5,744 nucleotides of DNA, from positions 1-5,744 of the forward strand of contig CAJTVO010000167.1 of assembly GCA_910579485.1 (NCBI GenBank). The letters are read 5' to 3'. Source of the stretch: an uncultured Oscillospiraceae bacterium. GTDB lineage: Bacteria > Bacillota > Clostridia > Oscillospirales > Oscillospiraceae. The position numbers and the translations under genes are program-made. The notes beneath the pieces are model-generated. The model saw only the letters and a program-made list of their open reading frames with translations, did no database searches and was not told the origin of the DNA. Shown here piece after piece: positions 1 through 4,926 of the stretch; positions within the stretch are counted from its first letter, which is position 1; each line of letters opens with the position of its first letter.

Positions 1-32
1 TTCCGGCGCGGGCCTCGCTGTTCTGCAAGAGC

Positions 33-1106
33 TTACTTCAGGGCCTCGTATGCGGTCAGCACCTCGCGGATGGCGTCCTTGTCTTCGGTGCTGACAGTGA
101 AGTCATAGTAGTATTCGTCGCCCTCGAAGCGAACGATGGTCTGAGTGGAGTTGGCAATCGCCCAGAATATCTCAATCTCGGATTCGGAGACGTCGCCGGT
201 GTTGATGAACTCCCAGACATAGCCGTTGTCGTTGTCGCGGACCAGGTCGGAGCGGTTGGCAAACTTGTAGTACCGGGCGTCGTCTACAGCAAAGGTGATC
301 TTATTAAAGAATATCCAGTCGTCCTCCGTATAGTGGTACTGGGCGCACAGCCATGTGTTGTCGCCCTGCTGGCCGAGGTAGGGCAGGACAAAACAGCGGT
401 CATCAGCGTAGATGGGCTGGGCTTTGGAGTAATAGAAGCGCATTCCGCGGACCATATCCTCTTCCATGCGCATATCGGCGAGGAGGGTCTGCGCCATGGC
501 TTCCTTCAGCTCCCTGAGGCTGGTCCCGGCGGCCTCAAGGGAGGAGGCGTTTCCTACCTGGCCCTGGAGAGAAGCGGGCAGCGCGTCAAAGGCGGCTTTC
601 GCGGCATCGATGCTCTCGCCGCTTTCCAGCGTGACGGTTCCGATAGCGTCGATCATATCCGAAACTTCTGAGACCCTCAGGCTGTTCAGCGCGAGGGACG
701 CCGCCTCCAGATCGGCGGCGTTTTTCACCAGTGCCTGTACCTCGGGTGCGGCGCTGCCGTAGGCATTCGCGGCGGCGCTGATGGCATCGCCGCTGTCCAG
801 CGTGACGGTGCCGATTGCGGAAATGACTTCTTCGATTTTATCGGCTTCGGATTCCAGTATCAGGGAGTCGCAGGTCTCCCGGGCTTTCTCCAAGGAGTCC
901 AGATTTTCAAGCTGTTGTCTGTCTTTCTCATCCAAAGCCGCAACGGCTTCCTCCGCTGCAGAGATATGGCCCCCGCTGTTCACCGTTACCTCGCCGATCT
1001 CCGAGATCATCTGATCCACGGCCTTTGCCGCCTCGCTTTTGCCGCCGCAGGCCGCCAGAGAGAGCGCCAGAGCTGCCGCAAGCATGAATGCCATAAGTTT
1101 CTTCAT
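33..1106 (-). CDS. Secreted lipoprotein with three tandem ~57-residue repeats
   Basis: Predicted 357-residue lipoprotein of unknown function, anchored on the outer face of the membrane. The N-terminus is a lipoprotein signal peptide: MKK, a hydrophobic stretch, then lipobox LAAC with the lipidated Cys at residue 20 followed by GG. Residues about 30-200 contain three tandem helical repeats, each with the core IG(E/T)VT(V/L)xSG (starting near residues 37, 98 and 155), then an Ala-rich helix and an (N)xxxLExA segment. Similar repeats occur in surface proteins of clostridia (general recollection). Residues about 205-340 form a separate domain rich in Tyr, Trp, Phe and acidic residues, probably beta-rich, which I cannot name. 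I chose the ATG at 1106 over an upstream in-frame ATG because it starts the signal peptide and has GGAGG eight bases upstream. The gene diverges from the XRE regulator at 1228, which may control it. No terminator is visible in the 32 bases before the window edge. Confidence 0.88.
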   Translation of the reverse strand: MKKLMAFMLAAALALSLAACGGKSEAAKAVDQMISEIGEVTVNSGGHISAAEEAVAALDEKDRQQLENLDSLEKARETCDSLILESEADKIEEVISAIGTVTLDSGDAISAAANAYGSAAPEVQALVKNAADLEAASLALNSLRVSEVSDMIDAIGTVTLESGESIDAAKAAFDALPASLQGQVGNASSLEAAGTSLRELKEAMAQTLLADMRMEEDMVRGMRFYYSKAQPIYADDRCFVLPYLGQQGDNTWLCAQYHYTEDDWIFFNKITFAVDDARYYKFANRSDLVRDNDNGYVWEFINTGDVSESEIEIFWAIANSTQTIVRFEGDEYYYDFTVSTEDKDAIREVLTAYEALK

Positions 1107-1134
1107 TTTTACTGCCTCCAGAAATAGTATTAAC

Positions 1135-1219
1135 TGTACAGGCATAAAATAGCCTATACAATTTATTTTATAATAGCACATCTGCCTTTATAATTCAAGT
1201 AGTTATAAACTATATAGGC
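1135..1219. promoter_or_regulatory. Candidate operator: four copies of a T(G/A)TAnAGGC half-site
   Basis: Four related 9-mers lie in the divergent intergenic region: TGTACAGGC (1135-1143, plus), TGTATAGGC (1160-1152, minus), TATAAAGGC (1192-1184, minus) and TATATAGGC (1211-1219, plus). The first two form an inverted repeat with an 8-base spacer and one arm mismatch. The last two are oriented away from each other and flank the region from the lipoprotein promoter spacer to the XRE ribosome binding site. Arrays of this kind are typical of binding sites for small XRE repressors. Assignment to the adjacent regulator is inference. Confidence 0.4.
1170..1198 (-). promoter_or_regulatory. Predicted sigma-A promoter of the lipoprotein gene
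   Basis: On the minus strand TTGAAT (1198-1193) and TATTAT (1175-1170) are separated by exactly 17 bases, five of six matches to consensus in each hexamer. Transcription would begin near 1163, giving a leader of about 57 bases to the ATG at 1106. One of the half-sites described for this region (TATAAAGGC, 1192-1184) lies inside the spacer, and a pair of half-sites lies just downstream of the start, as expected for repression. Confidence 0.55.
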
Positions 1220-1227
1220 GGTGAGAT

Positions 1228-1563
1228 TTGTTGGATTACTACGAAATCGGTCAAAGGATCAGAAAATTCCGGAAGGCCCACCAGTTATCACAGGAAGAAT
1301 TAGCGGAGCGAATAGGAATCTCTACCACCCACATGAGCCACATTGAGACGGGAAATACAAAGCTAAGTCTGCCTGTACTGGTATCTTTAGCTGACGCATT
1401 AGAGGTCGGCACAGACGATCTGCTTTTTGACAATACAGCAGTAACGCGCAATTCTGTTATTAATGATCTGACAAACCTTCTGGAAAATTGCTCGATCGCA
1501 CAAATAAAAGTGCTTAAGGATATCGTTAAGGCCGCAAAAACCTCCATGGATAAGCATTTATAA
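1228..1563 (+). CDS. XRE-family helix-turn-helix transcriptional regulator
   Basis: Small (111 residues) cytoplasmic DNA-binding protein. Residues about 7-66 are a lambda-Cro/C1-type HTH: IGQRIRKFRK, then LSQEELAERIGIS (helices 2 and start of turn), THMSHIETGNTKLS (recognition helix and following loop) and LPVLVSLADALEVGTDDLL. The remaining ~40 residues, with a predicted amphipathic helix around SIAQIKVLKDIVKAA, are probably for dimerisation. The start is a TTG at 1228 or, equally possible, the adjacent TTG at 1231 (giving MDYYEIG); AGGCGGTGAG at 1216-1225 is the only SD-like sequence and suits either. The coding sequence is visibly more AT-rich than every other gene in the window, which suggests separate ancestry. 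It diverges from the lipoprotein gene and probably represses itself and possibly that gene. A -10-like TATAAT at 1189-1194 has no convincing -35. The target is unknown. Confidence 0.88.
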   Translation: MLDYYEIGQRIRKFRKAHQLSQEELAERIGISTTHMSHIETGNTKLSLPVLVSLADALEVGTDDLLFDNTAVTRNSVINDLTNLLENCSIAQIKVLKDIVKAAKTSMDKHL

Positions 1564-1592
1564 AAACCGGGCAGAAAAACTGCCCGGTTTTT
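1562..1592 (+). terminator. Rho-independent terminator of the XRE gene, probably bidirectional
   Basis: An 11-bp perfect stem, AAACCGGGCAG (1564-1574) with CTGCCCGGTTT (1580-1590), and an AAAAA loop is followed by further T residues. It begins inside the TAA stop codon of the XRE gene. The run of A on the left side gives a U-tract on the minus strand too, so it could also stop transcripts arriving from the right. Confidence 0.9.
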
Positions 1593-1689
1593 CATTTGGC
1601 GATGCCCTCTGCCGCGTTCGTACATCTGCTCAACAACAGTTTACCATCGAATAATGAAAGGACCGGCAGAATACGGGACGATGGCTGGA

Positions 1690-1722
1690 AAAAGAAAAAA
1701 ACCGCCGGCCTGAAGCCGGCGG
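1690..1722 (-). terminator. Minus-strand terminator, second (distal) stop for ireB
   Basis: Stem CCGCCGGC (1702-1709) with GCCGGCGG (1715-1722), loop of 5 bases. Read on the minus strand it is followed immediately by a T-rich tail complementary to the A-rich stretch at 1690-1701. It is the better canonical terminator of the two behind ireB, about 115 bases past its stop. No other gene on this strand lies between, so it presumably backs up the proximal hairpin. Confidence 0.75.
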
Positions 1723-1783
1723 CAAAACGGATAGAAACCAGTCTGAATGGAAAACGGGAGCAACGGCGGCCGCTTCTGCGGAA

Positions 1784-1819
1784 AAAATCTGACCCGCGCC
1801 GGATCACATCCGGCGCGGG
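1784..1819 (-). terminator. Minus-strand terminator-like hairpin just after ireB
   Basis: A perfect 12-bp stem, CCCGCGCCGGAT (1793-1804) with ATCCGGCGCGGG (1808-1819), closes on a 3-base loop. On the minus strand the stem is followed, after five bases, by a T6 run complementary to 1785-1790. It starts 17 bases past the ireB stop. The offset U-tract makes it less canonical than the distal hairpin. Confidence 0.65.
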
Positions 1820-1836
1820 CAAAACGTTCCTTTTCG

Positions 1837-2082
1837 TCAGTCTGCAAGGTAATTCCTGACCAGGATCTGCAAAAGCTCGTCGCGGTCAACCTTGCGGATC
1901 AGGGTGCGGGCCTGGTTATGGTTGGTGATATAGGTGGGGTCCTCGGAGAGGATGTAGCCCACGATCTGGTTGATAGGGTTATAGCCCTTCTCCTCCAGCG
2001 CCTGGTACACGGTCAGCATGATCCGGTGGATCTCCGCGTCCTGATCGATGACGAAATCAAACTTCCGGGTGTAGTCGTCCAC
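1837..2082 (-). CDS. ireB: IreB family regulatory phosphoprotein (UPF0297)
   Basis: Small cytoplasmic protein of 81 residues, matching the usual 80-90 of the UPF0297/IreB family. In Enterococcus faecalis IreB is a substrate of the PASTA-domain Ser/Thr kinase IreK and a negative regulator of cephalosporin resistance (established knowledge). Recognisable family sequence: TRKFDF at the N-terminus, YQALEEKGYNPINQIVGYILSEDP in the middle, then TYITNHNQARTLIRKVDRDELL near the C-terminus. The start is a GTG at 2082-2080, giving MDDYTRKFDF; it has AAAGGTGG seven bases upstream and gives the expected family length. Thr5 lies in the region that is phosphorylated in the enterococcal protein, an inference by position only. 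In many Firmicutes the gene sits with ruvX and a YrzB-like gene; here it stands alone, divergent from rpsF, with its own promoter and terminators. Confidence 0.95.
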   Translation of the reverse strand: MDDYTRKFDFVIDQDAEIHRIMLTVYQALEEKGYNPINQIVGYILSEDPTYITNHNQARTLIRKVDRDELLQILVRNYLAD

Positions 2083-2119
2083 GCCTGCACCACCTTTCTC
2101 TTCTATCTTGTTCCTGCTT

Positions 2120-2148
2120 AGTATACTCGCTTTTTCCGCCGCTGTAAA
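2120..2148 (-). promoter_or_regulatory. Predicted sigma-A promoter of ireB
   Basis: On the minus strand TTTACA (2148-2143) and TATACT (2125-2120) are spaced by 17 bases, five of six matches each. Transcription should start near 2113, giving a leader of about 30 bases that includes the AAAGGTGG ribosome binding site. Confidence 0.75.
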
Positions 2149-2160
2149 GAGAAAAAAGTG

Positions 2161-2182
2161 AATGTTACATAGATGTAATATT
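2161..2182. promoter_or_regulatory. Candidate operator palindrome between ireB and rpsF promoters
   Basis: TTACAT (2165-2170) and ATGTAA (2173-2178) form a perfect inverted repeat around AG, and the outer AAT/ATT bases also match, giving 10-base arms with one mismatch. It lies 13 bases upstream of the ireB -35 and about 63 bases upstream of the rpsF -35. I do not recognise it as the site of a named regulator. Confidence 0.3.
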
Positions 2183-2245
2183 CGACAAATTCCCCACGCC
2201 GGTGAAATAATGAAAAAATAAACCGTAAAAAAGTGGAAAAACAGC

Positions 2246-2273
2246 TTGACTTTTGCGGGATATCCTGTATAAT
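2246..2273 (+). promoter_or_regulatory. Predicted strong sigma-A promoter of rpsF-ssb-rpsR
   Basis: TTGACT (2246-2251) and a perfect TATAAT (2268-2273) are separated by 16 bases. Transcription would begin near 2280, leaving a leader of about 79 bases before rpsF. A strong promoter here fits a ribosomal protein operon. Confidence 0.85.
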
Positions 2274-2311
2274 GAAAAAGCTTGCAATTTGCGGGCCAAT
2301 ACAATATCCTT

Positions 2312-2333
2312 GCTCCCGGCTGGGACCGGGGGC
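2312..2333 (+). promoter_or_regulatory. Leader hairpin of rpsF mRNA, candidate S6:S18 autoregulatory element
   Basis: GCTCCCGG (2312-2319) pairs with CCGGGGGC (2326-2333), including one G-U pair, around a 6-base loop. It lies in the untranslated leader, 13 bases before the AAAGGAGG ribosome binding site. The S6:S18 complex is known to bind a structured leader with a conserved CCG in many bacterial rpsF-rpsR mRNAs; this hairpin sits in the right place and contains ACCG. Whether it has the required internal loop cannot be decided by eye. Confidence 0.4.
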
Positions 2334-2358
2334 CATTCGTCCAAAAGGAGGTGCAACC

Positions 2359-2655
2359 ATGGCAAAGATTAATGACAAGTACGAGGTCGTGTACATTATC
2401 GACCCCGCCCAGGGCGAGGAAGCTATCGCCGCCACCGTCGAGAAGTTCAAGGCGCTGGCCGAGAAGCACAGCTCTGTCGTGGAGGTAGAGGAGTGGGGCA
2501 AGCGCCGTCTGGCCTACGCTATCGACTACAAGACCGAGGGCTACTACGTCCTGATGTCCTTCACCAGCGAGCCCGCTTTCCCCAAGGAGCTGGACCGTGT
2601 TCTGGGCATTACCGACGGCATCCTGCGCTCCATGATCGTCTGTAAGGGCGAGTAA
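2359..2655 (+). CDS. rpsF: 30S ribosomal protein S6
   Basis: Small-subunit ribosomal protein S6, 98 residues (normal 95-100), which binds the central domain of 16S rRNA as a heterodimer with S18. It shows the typical ferredoxin-like pattern: KYEVVYIIDP (first strand), a helix through EAIAATVEKFKALAEKH, then the hallmark EVEEWGKRRLAYAI (residues 42-55), YKTEGYYVLMSF (strand) and ELDRVLGITDGILRSMIV. The start at 2359 is fixed by AAAGGAGGTG a few bases upstream. First gene of the rpsF-ssb-rpsR operon. Expression is probably controlled by the strong promoter at 2246-2273 and possibly by the leader hairpin. Confidence 0.98.
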   Translation: MAKINDKYEVVYIIDPAQGEEAIAATVEKFKALAEKHSSVVEVEEWGKRRLAYAIDYKTEGYYVLMSFTSEPAFPKELDRVLGITDGILRSMIVCKGE

Positions 2656-2670
2656 GGGGGAACTCCACAA

Positions 2671-3141
2671 ATGTTGAACCGCATAATTATCATGGGCCGC
2701 CTGGTGCGGGACCCGGAGCTGCGCACCACGCAGTCCGGCGTTTCCGTGACCAGCTTCACCCTCGCCGTGGACCGGGACTTCAAAAACCGTGATTCCGGCG
2801 AGAAGAGCACCGATTTCATCGATGTGGTAGCCTGGCGGCAGACAGCGGAATTTATCTGCAAATATTTTGCCAAGGGCCGCATGGCCGTGGCGGAGGGCCG
2901 TCTCCAGATCCGGGAATGGAAGGATCGGGACGGCAACAACCGGCGCAGCGCCGAGGTGGTCGCCGACAACGTGTATTTCGGCGACAGCAAGCGGGACAGC
3001 GCGTCCGGCGACAGCTACGGCGGACCGCCCCCCTATGGCAGCCCCGCCCCCGCCTCCTATGGCGGCGGCTACGGCGCGCCCTCTGCCGAGCCCTCCGGCT
3101 TCGCGGAGATCGACGATCAGGATGGGGATCTGCCCTTCTGA
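2671..3141 (+). CDS. ssb: Single-stranded DNA-binding protein
   Basis: SSB of 156 residues that coats single-stranded DNA in replication, recombination and repair. Residues 1-105 are the OB fold: MLNRIIIMGRLVRDPELR, then VSVTSFTLAVDRDFKN, STDFIDVVAWRQTAEF, YFAKGRMAVAEGRLQIREW and the strand AEVVADNVYFGD. Residues about 106-145 are a flexible linker rich in Gly, Pro, Tyr, Ser and Ala with short GGG(Y)/PPYG stretches. The last residues, DDQDGDLPF, are the conserved acidic tip that recruits partner proteins, so the gene is intact. It starts 15 bases after the rpsF stop; a GGGGG sequence overlapping the end of rpsF serves as its ribosome binding site. Placement between the S6 and S18 genes is the standard Firmicutes arrangement and argues for the housekeeping copy rather than a phage copy. 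Confidence 0.98.
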   Translation: MLNRIIIMGRLVRDPELRTTQSGVSVTSFTLAVDRDFKNRDSGEKSTDFIDVVAWRQTAEFICKYFAKGRMAVAEGRLQIREWKDRDGNNRRSAEVVADNVYFGDSKRDSASGDSYGGPPPYGSPAPASYGGGYGAPSAEPSGFAEIDDQDGDLPF

Positions 3142-3175
3142 GGGCGTTCCAGCCTCTGATCCGGCGAGAACCTGC

Positions 3176-3229
3176 CACCCGCCGCAGGGCGGGTGAGCTC
3201 TGCAATATTTCGGTCGCGTCCCTGCGGCG
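3176..3229 (+). promoter_or_regulatory. ssb-rpsR spacer with two mutually exclusive RNA stems
   Basis: Stem A is local: CACCCGCC (3176-3183) with GGCGGGTG (3188-3195), 8 perfect pairs and a 4-base loop. Stem B is longer range: CGCCGCAGGG (3180-3189) with CCCTGCGGCG (3220-3229), 10 perfect pairs. Both use bases 3180-3183 and 3188-3189, so they cannot form together. The structure ends 12 bases before the rpsR SD. There is no U-tract, so it is not a standard terminator. A role in tuning S18 translation, processing or mRNA stability is inference. Confidence 0.4.
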
Positions 3230-3258
3230 CGATACTCTAACAGGAGGTATAGAGAACC

Positions 3259-3513
3259 ATGCCTATGGATCGTGAAAACCGGCCTGCCCGTTCCGGCGCT
3301 CCCCGGAAGCGGAGAAAGGTCTGCCAGTTCTGCGTAGACAAGTGCGAGTATATCGATTATAAGGACGCCGCCAAGCTGCGCCGTTTTATCTCCGAGCGCT
3401 CCAAGATCCTGCCCCGCAGGACCACCGGTACCTGCGCCATGCATCAGCGCCAGCTGACCGAGGCCATCAAGCGCGCCCGTCAGATCGCCCTGCTGCCCTA
3501 CGTGACGGAGTAA
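3259..3513 (+). CDS. rpsR: 30S ribosomal protein S18, four-cysteine type
   Basis: Small-subunit ribosomal protein S18, 84 residues, partner of S6 on the 30S platform. Characteristic stretches are KRRKVCQFC near residue 20, IDYKDAAKLRRFISERSKILPRR (residues 32-54), TGTCAMHQRQLTEAIKRARQIALLPY (56-81). Cysteines at 22, 25, 29 and 59 are the pattern of the so-called C+ form, which probably binds zinc; other S18 paralogs lack them and often respond to zinc shortage (established knowledge). The basic N-terminus (RPARSGAPRKRRK) is a normal rRNA-binding tail. AGGAGG at 3242-3247 supports ATG 3259 (11-base spacing) over the in-frame ATG at 3265. Last gene of the operon, after a 117-base structured spacer, and followed by a strong terminator. 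Confidence 0.98.
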   Translation: MPMDRENRPARSGAPRKRRKVCQFCVDKCEYIDYKDAAKLRRFISERSKILPRRTTGTCAMHQRQLTEAIKRARQIALLPYVTE

Positions 3514-3526
3514 AAAAGCTTCAAAG

Positions 3527-3560
3527 AAGGTCCCGCCCGTTTTAAGGGCGGGACCTTTTC
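3527..3560 (+). terminator. Rho-independent terminator of rpsF-ssb-rpsR
   Basis: A perfect 12-bp stem, AAGGTCCCGCCC (3527-3538) with GGGCGGGACCTT (3546-3557), 7-base loop, ends in a short T-run. It begins 13 bases after the rpsR stop and closes the operon. Confidence 0.93.
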
Positions 3561-3661
3561 GCGCCTCTTTAGACCCCGCCGTCAGGGAGATCCATTTTGA
3601 GAAAATAACGCCGCGCCCTGCAGACGTAAAATTGATTTCCCTGCCCCGCCGGATTTTCCCG

Positions 3662-3690
3662 TTGTCAGGGGCGGGGGTTTGTGATACAAT
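3662..3690 (+). promoter_or_regulatory. Predicted extended -10 sigma-A promoter of the deacetylase-like gene
   Basis: TTGTCA (3662-3667) and TACAAT (3685-3690) are spaced by 17 bases, five of six matches each, and a TG at 3682-3683 adds an extended -10 element. Transcription would start near 3697, giving a short leader to the GTG at 3724. Confidence 0.8.
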
Positions 3691-3723
3691 AGATTCATCG
3701 TATTTTGGGAAGGGGGTCCTGCT

Positions 3724-4821
3724 GTGAAGAAGAAAGCGCGCCGGGCGGCGGCGGTATTGATGGCGCTTCTGCTGATGGTCCTGCTGTGTCCGGGGCCGGG
3801 GCGGGCCTCCGGGAATGGAGTATATTTTACCGCCGCAAATGAGCAGCTTCTGGATCTGAACAGCGAGACCATGCCCTTTTACTCCAACGGGGTGCTCTAT
3901 GTCTCCAGCCGCGTCTTCGAGGGCGGGGAGCTGGGACTGTCCTATGGAAGGAACACGACGCTGGGGCTGGCTACCCTGTACCGGCAGGGGAGCAATATGG
4001 ACCTGAGGTTCGATATCGCGGGGCAGGTGGTCTATGACAAGCAATACAATATGTATAACGGCTATGCCATCGAACGGGGCGGCGAGGTGTTCTTTCCGCT
4101 GGATCTGGTCTGCCGGTATTTTCGGCTGAGCTGGAGCTACAACGAGACGGAGACGGCGCCGCTGATCCGGGTGAAGAGCGATAACGTGATCCTCAGCGAC
4201 GTGGACTTTATCAACGCCGCGGCGACCCTTATGCGGGGGCGGTATGACGATTTTGAGCGGGCGGCCGCTTCGCGGCCTCCCGTCCCGCCGGACACGCCTG
4301 TCACCGTCGATCCGCCGGTACAGGCGGCGGAGGGGCAGAAGGTCTATCTCGTGTTTGACGGGCAGTACGCCCGGGAGGTATTGCCCGTTCTGGAGGAGGC
4401 CCAGGGGACTTTCCTGCTGACCGCCGGGCAGATGGCGTCGGATGGCGATCTGCTCCGGGCGCTGGCGGCCGGGGGCCACGGGATCGCGCTCCGCCTGGAG
4501 GGAGAGACCCGGGAGGAACGGCAGGACGAGATCCGGCGGAGCCGGGAGGCGCTGTGGCAGGCCGCCTGCAGCTGGCTGGAGCTGGCCTGGTATGAGGGCG
4601 AGGCGGAGCCTCTTCTGGAGGAAGAGGGGCTGGTCCGGGTGCAGGCGGCGGTGGACGGCTCTGAGGAGCCCGCGTCCGGGCTGCTGCGCTCTGTGGGACG
4701 GCATCGGGAAGATGTGGCGGTCTACTGGGGCGGCGAGGGCCGGACCGGGACGTTGGAGGAGGCGCTGGAGCTCCTGGAGGAGGCCCAGTACCGGCTGAGC
4801 GCCTGGCGGCTGACGGCGTAA
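3724..4821 (+). CDS. Secreted protein: stalk-like domain plus degenerate polysaccharide deacetylase (NodB) domain
   Basis: 365 residues, exported. Residues 1-29 are a Sec signal peptide (MKKKARR, hydrophobic core, cleavage probably near GRASG); Cys22 is not in a proper lipobox. Residues about 31-160 resemble the stalk or copper-amine-oxidase N-terminal-like domains of clostridial envelope proteins: MPFYSNGVLYVSSRVFEGGELGLSY and GGEVFFPLDLVCRYFRLSWSY. A Pro/Val linker follows (184-200). Residues about 206-360 follow the NodB polysaccharide-deacetylase pattern: VYLVFDGQY where the family has TFDDGP, a strand GTFLLTAGQ where the family has ATFFVTG, then LLRALAAGGHGIALR where the family has a GHEIG(N)HT segment. 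The second catalytic Asp and the metal-binding His of HxxxH are absent, so it is probably inactive and may bind glycan or act as a scaffold. GTG start with AAGGGGGT upstream. No terminator before the response regulator 105 bases on. The N-terminal assignment is less sure than the C-terminal one. Confidence 0.72.
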   Translation: MKKKARRAAAVLMALLLMVLLCPGPGRASGNGVYFTAANEQLLDLNSETMPFYSNGVLYVSSRVFEGGELGLSYGRNTTLGLATLYRQGSNMDLRFDIAGQVVYDKQYNMYNGYAIERGGEVFFPLDLVCRYFRLSWSYNETETAPLIRVKSDNVILSDVDFINAAATLMRGRYDDFERAAASRPPVPPDTPVTVDPPVQAAEGQKVYLVFDGQYAREVLPVLEEAQGTFLLTAGQMASDGDLLRALAAGGHGIALRLEGETREERQDEIRRSREALWQAACSWLELAWYEGEAEPLLEEEGLVRVQAAVDGSEEPASGLLRSVGRHREDVAVYWGGEGRTGTLEEALELLEEAQYRLSAWRLTA

Positions 4822-4863
4822 TTTACAGAAAGTTCAAGAAAATATCCTGATATTGGGTATAAT
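4822..4863 (+). promoter_or_regulatory. Candidate response-regulator promoter with 11-bp direct repeats
   Basis: A perfect TATAAT at 4858-4863 has no good -35 at the usual distance. Instead TTTACA (4822-4827) and TTCAAG (4833-4838) sit exactly 11 bases apart, similar in layout to Gram-positive PHO-type boxes bound by OmpR/PhoB-family activators near the -35. The first repeat begins right after the stop codon of the upstream gene. Activation or autoregulation by the adjacent regulator is inference. Confidence 0.45.
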
Positions 4864-4884
4864 TGGAATCAATACTGTGGAGAA

Positions 4885-4915
4885 GTCCCTGTTCCGGCGA
4901 AAGAGGCCGGGGGAC
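4885..4915 (+). promoter_or_regulatory. Leader hairpin abutting the response regulator SD
   Basis: GTCCC (4885-4889) pairs with GGGAC (4911-4915), and CCGGC (4894-4898) with GCCGG (4906-4910), giving ten pairs with a 4-base bulge (TGTT) and a 7-base loop. The stem ends at the base before the ribosome binding site GGGAGG (4916-4921). There is no U-tract, so it is not a terminator. It may stabilise the leader or modulate ribosome loading. Confidence 0.45.
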
Positions 4916-4926
4916 GGGAGGATAAC

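Noticed and set aside
1596..1859. Plus-strand frame between the XRE terminator and ireB
   Set aside because: Translates two terminator hairpins, has no ribosome binding site and ends inside ireB antisense sequence. The region is treated as non-coding.
2258..2265. GGATATCC palindrome within the rpsF promoter spacer
   Set aside because: Eight bases only; palindromes this short are expected by chance and the promoter alone explains the region.
3176..3229. Possible internal terminator between ssb and rpsR
   Set aside because: No U-tract follows either stem, and rpsR has no separate promoter that I can see, so termination here would abolish S18 expression.
3575..3670. Near-repeat CCCG(CC/TT)GTCAGGG at 3575-3587 and 3658-3670, the second overlapping the -35 of the deacetylase-like gene
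   Set aside because: Two copies with two mismatches in GC-rich DNA are weak evidence, and the 83-base separation fits no known operator layout. It was not listed as a feature.
1837..4704. A very long open reading frame on the minus strand spanning ireB and running antisense to rpsF, ssb, rpsR and most of the deacetylase-like gene
   Set aside because: Only its final 81 codons match a real protein (IreB). The rest is low-complexity Arg/Gly/Pro/Leu sequence produced by GC-rich codon bias opposite real genes, and it reads through two terminators and a promoter region.
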